From: CAYJFX01 sp964370315
GTDB lineage: Bacteria > Spirochaetota > Spirochaetia > Treponematales > Treponemataceae
DNA: 64,000 bases
Reading direction: 5' to 3'
Assembly (NCBI GenBank): GCA_964370315.1
Contig: CAYJIS010000002.1
Coordinates: forward strand, 62,001-126,000
A model generated the notes under the pieces. That model did not search any database. It was not told where the DNA came from and was given only the letters and a program-made list of their open reading frames with translations. Numbering within the stretch: position 1 is the first letter of the stretch; each line of letters begins with the position of its first letter. A program made the translations under genes and the position numbers. Shown here piece after piece: positions 61,713-64,000 of this stretch.

Positions 61713-63209
61713 ATGACCAACACAAAAATTTGTTTATGTTTAACAGCACCTACCTTACAAGAAAATCTTGATGTACTAAATAAGAATAGAAAATGGGTTG
61801 ATATTGCAGAGCTGCGTGCAGATTATTTAAACCCAGATGAAATACTACACATACGGAACTTCCCAGACAAAGCTAATATACCTACCATCTTAACGGTGCG
61901 AAGAGTAAGTGATGGGGGAACCTTTGCGGGAGGAGAAGCAAACAGAACAACCATATTTGCAAGAGCTCTTGCCTTTGCAAATCAAGATGCGAGAAAAAAT
62001 TTTGCGTATATTGACTTAGAAGAAGATTTTAGGGTTTCTAGCTTACAAGACGCAGCTATGGCCTTTGGAATAAAAATAATTCGAAGCTTCCACTCAATGC
62101 AAAATTCAAACTTTGATATACTTGAAAAAATGAACTCTTTACGAAAATCAGGCCTCGAAATACCAAAAATAGCCTGTATGGCAAACTCTTTATCTGACAC
62201 AACAAAATTATTTAAAGAAACAAAAACCCTTGGATTTGAAAGAATAGTCTGTGCTATGGGTGAATATGGTTTAACTACTAGAATTTTAGCAAAACAGTTA
62301 GGTTCTTTTTTAACATATTGTTCTCCTTCAAGTGCTCACGAAATGCAAGAAAAAATAGGTCACATAGACCCCCAATCCCTAAATGAACTATACGGATTTA
62401 GGGGAATTACAACAAAAACAGAAATTTTTGGTGTATCAGGATATCCTTTAAAAAAAACAGGTAGCCCCCTTTTACACGGAACAGGATACAGATTACACGG
62501 AATAAACGCAGTATATGTTCCCATAAAAGCAAAAACCACAGAAGAAATGATTGACTTTGCTGAAGAAGTTGGCATAAAAGGCCTTTCTGTAACGGTTCCT
62601 CACAAGGAAAATGTTATAGATATAATAAAAAAACCCTCAAATCCTATAAAAGATATTGGAGCTTGTAATACAATACTAAAAAAAGGCAAATCCTGGGTTG
62701 GCTTTAATACGGATGCAAATGGCTTAAAACGGGCTTTGATTGAGTTTGTAAAAGAGCCATCTCTAAAAGGAAAAAAAGTTGCTTTGATAGGGGGTGGCGG
62801 AAGTGCACGGGCGGCAGCTTATGCTTTACATGAAATGGGATGTGATGTGTGTGTTTTTAATAGAACAATTATAAAAGCAAGAAACATTGCTGAGTTATAT
62901 GGTTTTAAATACGAAGCTCTCGGCTTGGCAATACATCACCTTTTAGAAGAGTATTCTTGGCTAATACTAAACACAACTTCTGTAGGGATGGGCTGGTCAG
63001 AAGAAGAATCAACAGAGAAAGAAGACCCTCTTGAATTTTACAACTTCACAGGAAACGAAAAAGTATACGATATAATTTATTATCCTGAAAAAACACCTTT
63101 GCTCATTAGGGCAGAAAAAGCAGGATGCCAAATTTGTAATGGTTATTCAATGCTACAATATCAAGCATATGAACAATTTGAAATTTTTACAGGGGTAAAA
63201 TATGAATAA
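61713..63209 (+). CDS. aroDE: Bifunctional 3-dehydroquinate dehydratase / shikimate dehydrogenase
   Basis: 498 aa, two shikimate-pathway steps in one chain. Residues 1-215 are type I dehydroquinate dehydratase: ELRAD (Glu), IIRSFHS (catalytic His), PKIACMANS (Schiff-base Lys). Residues about 225-498 are shikimate dehydrogenase: GVSGYPLKKTGSPLLHG, LSVTVPHKENVIDI (catalytic Lys), FNTDANGL, NADP motif IGGGGSARAAAYAL and NRTIIKA. Similar fusions exist in plants and Chlamydia. ATG 61713 has AGGAA at 5 bases; the TTG at 61683 is less likely. The 3' end overlaps rpiA by 8 bases. Confidence 0.94.
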   Translation: MTNTKICLCLTAPTLQENLDVLNKNRKWVDIAELRADYLNPDEILHIRNFPDKANIPTILTVRRVSDGGTFAGGEANRTTIFARALAFANQDARKNFAYIDLEEDFRVSSLQDAAMAFGIKIIRSFHSMQNSNFDILEKMNSLRKSGLEIPKIACMANSLSDTTKLFKETKTLGFERIVCAMGEYGLTTRILAKQLGSFLTYCSPSSAHEMQEKIGHIDPQSLNELYGFRGITTKTEIFGVSGYPLKKTGSPLLHGTGYRLHGINAVYVPIKAKTTEEMIDFAEEVGIKGLSVTVPHKENVIDIIKKPSNPIKDIGACNTILKKGKSWVGFNTDANGLKRALIEFVKEPSLKGKKVALIGGGGSARAAAYALHEMGCDVCVFNRTIIKARNIAELYGFKYEALGLAIHHLLEEYSWLILNTTSVGMGWSEEESTEKEDPLEFYNFTGNEKVYDIIYYPEKTPLLIRAEKAGCQICNGYSMLQYQAYEQFEIFTGVKYE

Positions 63210-63930
63210 ATTAACCCAAGCAGAACAAAAAAAGCTTGTCGCTTATGAAGCAATTGATAGGCTCATCGAACGAGGCCTTATCTTTTCGGGAGTCAAAATT
63301 GGACTTGGTACTGGCTCAACGGCAGTGCATGCAGTGTATCGCCTCGCAGAACATATCAAAAATGGCAAAATTGCAAATGTTAAAGCAGTTGCAACAAGCT
63401 TTCAAACAGTAATAGCCTGTGAAGAATCCGATATACCAGTATATACCCTCAATAGCAAAGAAATTAATGCCCAGCTCGACATTGCAATCGATGGGGCAGA
63501 TGAAATAGACCCACACAATAATGTAATAAAAGGAGGAGGAGCAGCACACGTTCTTGAAAAGATAGTCGAGTATAATTCAAAAAAACTTATCATTGTAGCC
63601 GATGCAACTAAACTTGTGCCTCACCTTGGAACAAACTTTCCTCTTCCAGTAGAAATTATCGGAGCCGCTCGCCTGCCTGTACAAAAAGCAATGGAAAAAC
63701 TCGGTGCAACGTGTACAGTGCGAACCTGTGATGGCAAAGATGGCCCTGTTATAAGCGATAACGGAAACCCAATTCTGGATTGCGTGTGGAAAAACCCAGT
63801 GAATCCGGCAGAACTAGAAGATACCGTGAATGCAATTACAGGCGTTGTTGAAAACGGCTTTTTTACAAAAAATAAGCCGCTTGTTATGATTGCCTATGAC
63901 GATGGGACAGTAAAAGAGATTGAAGGATAG
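63202..63930 (+). CDS. rpiA: Ribose-5-phosphate isomerase A
   Basis: Interconverts ribose 5-phosphate and ribulose 5-phosphate. Motifs: IGLGTGSTAVHAVYRL, VATSFQTVIACEE, DIAIDGADEIDPHNNVIKGGGAAHVLEKIV (catalytic Asp, Glu and Lys region), VADATKLVPHLGTNFPLPVEI. 242 aa, slightly longer than E. coli RpiA (219 aa). AGGGG lies inside the end of aroDE. It supplies ribose 5-phosphate for PRPP synthetase (34003-35241). Repeat copy C starts right after its stop. Confidence 0.96.
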   Translation: MNKLTQAEQKKLVAYEAIDRLIERGLIFSGVKIGLGTGSTAVHAVYRLAEHIKNGKIANVKAVATSFQTVIACEESDIPVYTLNSKEINAQLDIAIDGADEIDPHNNVIKGGGAAHVLEKIVEYNSKKLIIVADATKLVPHLGTNFPLPVEIIGAARLPVQKAMEKLGATCTVRTCDGKDGPVISDNGNPILDCVWKNPVNPAELEDTVNAITGVVENGFFTKNKPLVMIAYDDGTVKEIEG

Positions 63931-64000
63931 TTCTGGGCGTTCCCCCGAAACACCTGTAGGGTAGCACCTATGTGTGCACCCTCAGGTGTTTCGGGGTCGA
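63931..64000 (+). repeat. GC-rich stem-loop repeat element, copy C (cut by window end)
   Basis: Begins on the base after the rpiA stop: GGGCGTTC, then a 14-bp perfect stem (63943-63956 with 63983-63996) continued inward by AGGGT/ACCCT and GCAC/GTGC, then GTCGA at the window edge. Flanks match copy A (GGGCAGTTC ... GTCG), the stem does not. Confidence 0.6.

Noticed and set aside
63931..64000. Integron attC site, as known from T. denticola
   Set aside because: The element has no RYYYAAC / GTTRRRY pair, and no integrase or gene cassette lies nearby.

Overview
The window looks like a stretch of chromosome from a spirochaete close to Treponema. This is inferred from gene content, not from a database search. 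The DNA is AT-rich. Lipoproteins are abundant. A galactose/glucose uptake operon encodes a circularly permuted MglB of the kind described for T. pallidum Tp0684. AroD and AroE are fused, the PRPP synthetase is unusually long, and CheX is present. Genes are tightly packed and mostly housekeeping. I see no prophage, insertion sequence, integrase, rRNA or CRISPR array, and no gene-free gap longer than about 300 bases.

Layout. 1-7020: the end of a NuoE/HydC-like subunit, a lipoprotein, an NlpC/P60 hydrolase fused to a probable beta-barrel, the rsmE / metallopeptidase-like / secreted protein / rsmG cluster, and a TPR protein with a degenerate Mrr-like domain. 7021-14312: era, a LacX-like epimerase, a HAD phosphatase, and the mglBAC sugar ABC operon. 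14375-18433: a CheY / CheX / membrane CheA-like kinase operon, tRNA-Thr(CGT) and a PilZ protein. 18545-25953: a LysE exporter, a MATE pump with its own operator, galE, an M20 peptidase, and an LpoB / COG3014 / LPP20 lipoprotein triad. 26087-31915: a B12-type radical SAM protein, an orphan membrane protein and an amino-acid ABC operon. 32162-41277: an acidic microprotein, an MBL-fold protein, a HAD protein, PRPP synthetase, a nuclease-like lipoprotein, an envelope protein, ychF, an FMN-carrying fumarate-reductase-like lipoprotein and an acetate/succinate transporter. 41356-52161: pgi, an adenylate cyclase operon, radA, lplA, plsC, a glycosyltransferase and a TPR protein. 52373-63930: mraY-like, a DUF1254 lipoprotein, an acyl-CoA synthetase, def-fmt-PASTA, nhaC, aroDE and rpiA.

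Main points. (1) The amino-acid-binding lipoprotein at 31139-31915 is circularly permuted: the usual second half precedes the usual first half. MglB at 9820-11022 is permuted in the same way although it belongs to another fold family, so two unrelated binding proteins here share this design. (2) At least eight genes (rsmE, the HAD gene at 8949, era, a radical SAM gene, an MBL gene, radA, a TPR gene, def) have a -10 hexamer 5-7 bases before the ATG and no Shine-Dalgarno site, so their mRNAs are probably leaderless. In several cases the computed upstream start codon is really part of the promoter. (3) Three GC-rich stem-loop elements with similar flanks and different stems sit directly after stop codons at 25954, 36577 (minus strand) and 63931. 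They look like one dispersed repeat family. (4) MglC carries a charged coiled-coil extension of about 228 residues. (5) Perfect or near-perfect dyads lie over the promoters of the MATE pump and of the acyl-CoA synthetase gene.

How the genes work together. MglBAC, GalE, the LacX-like epimerase and Pgi make up sugar uptake and entry to glycolysis. The fumarate-reductase-like lipoprotein, the YaaH-family carrier and the NuoE-like subunit fit a fermentative anaerobe. LpoB, MraY-like, NlpC/P60 and PASTA proteins act in the cell wall. Adenylate cyclase, PilZ and the CheY/CheX/kinase set provide signalling.
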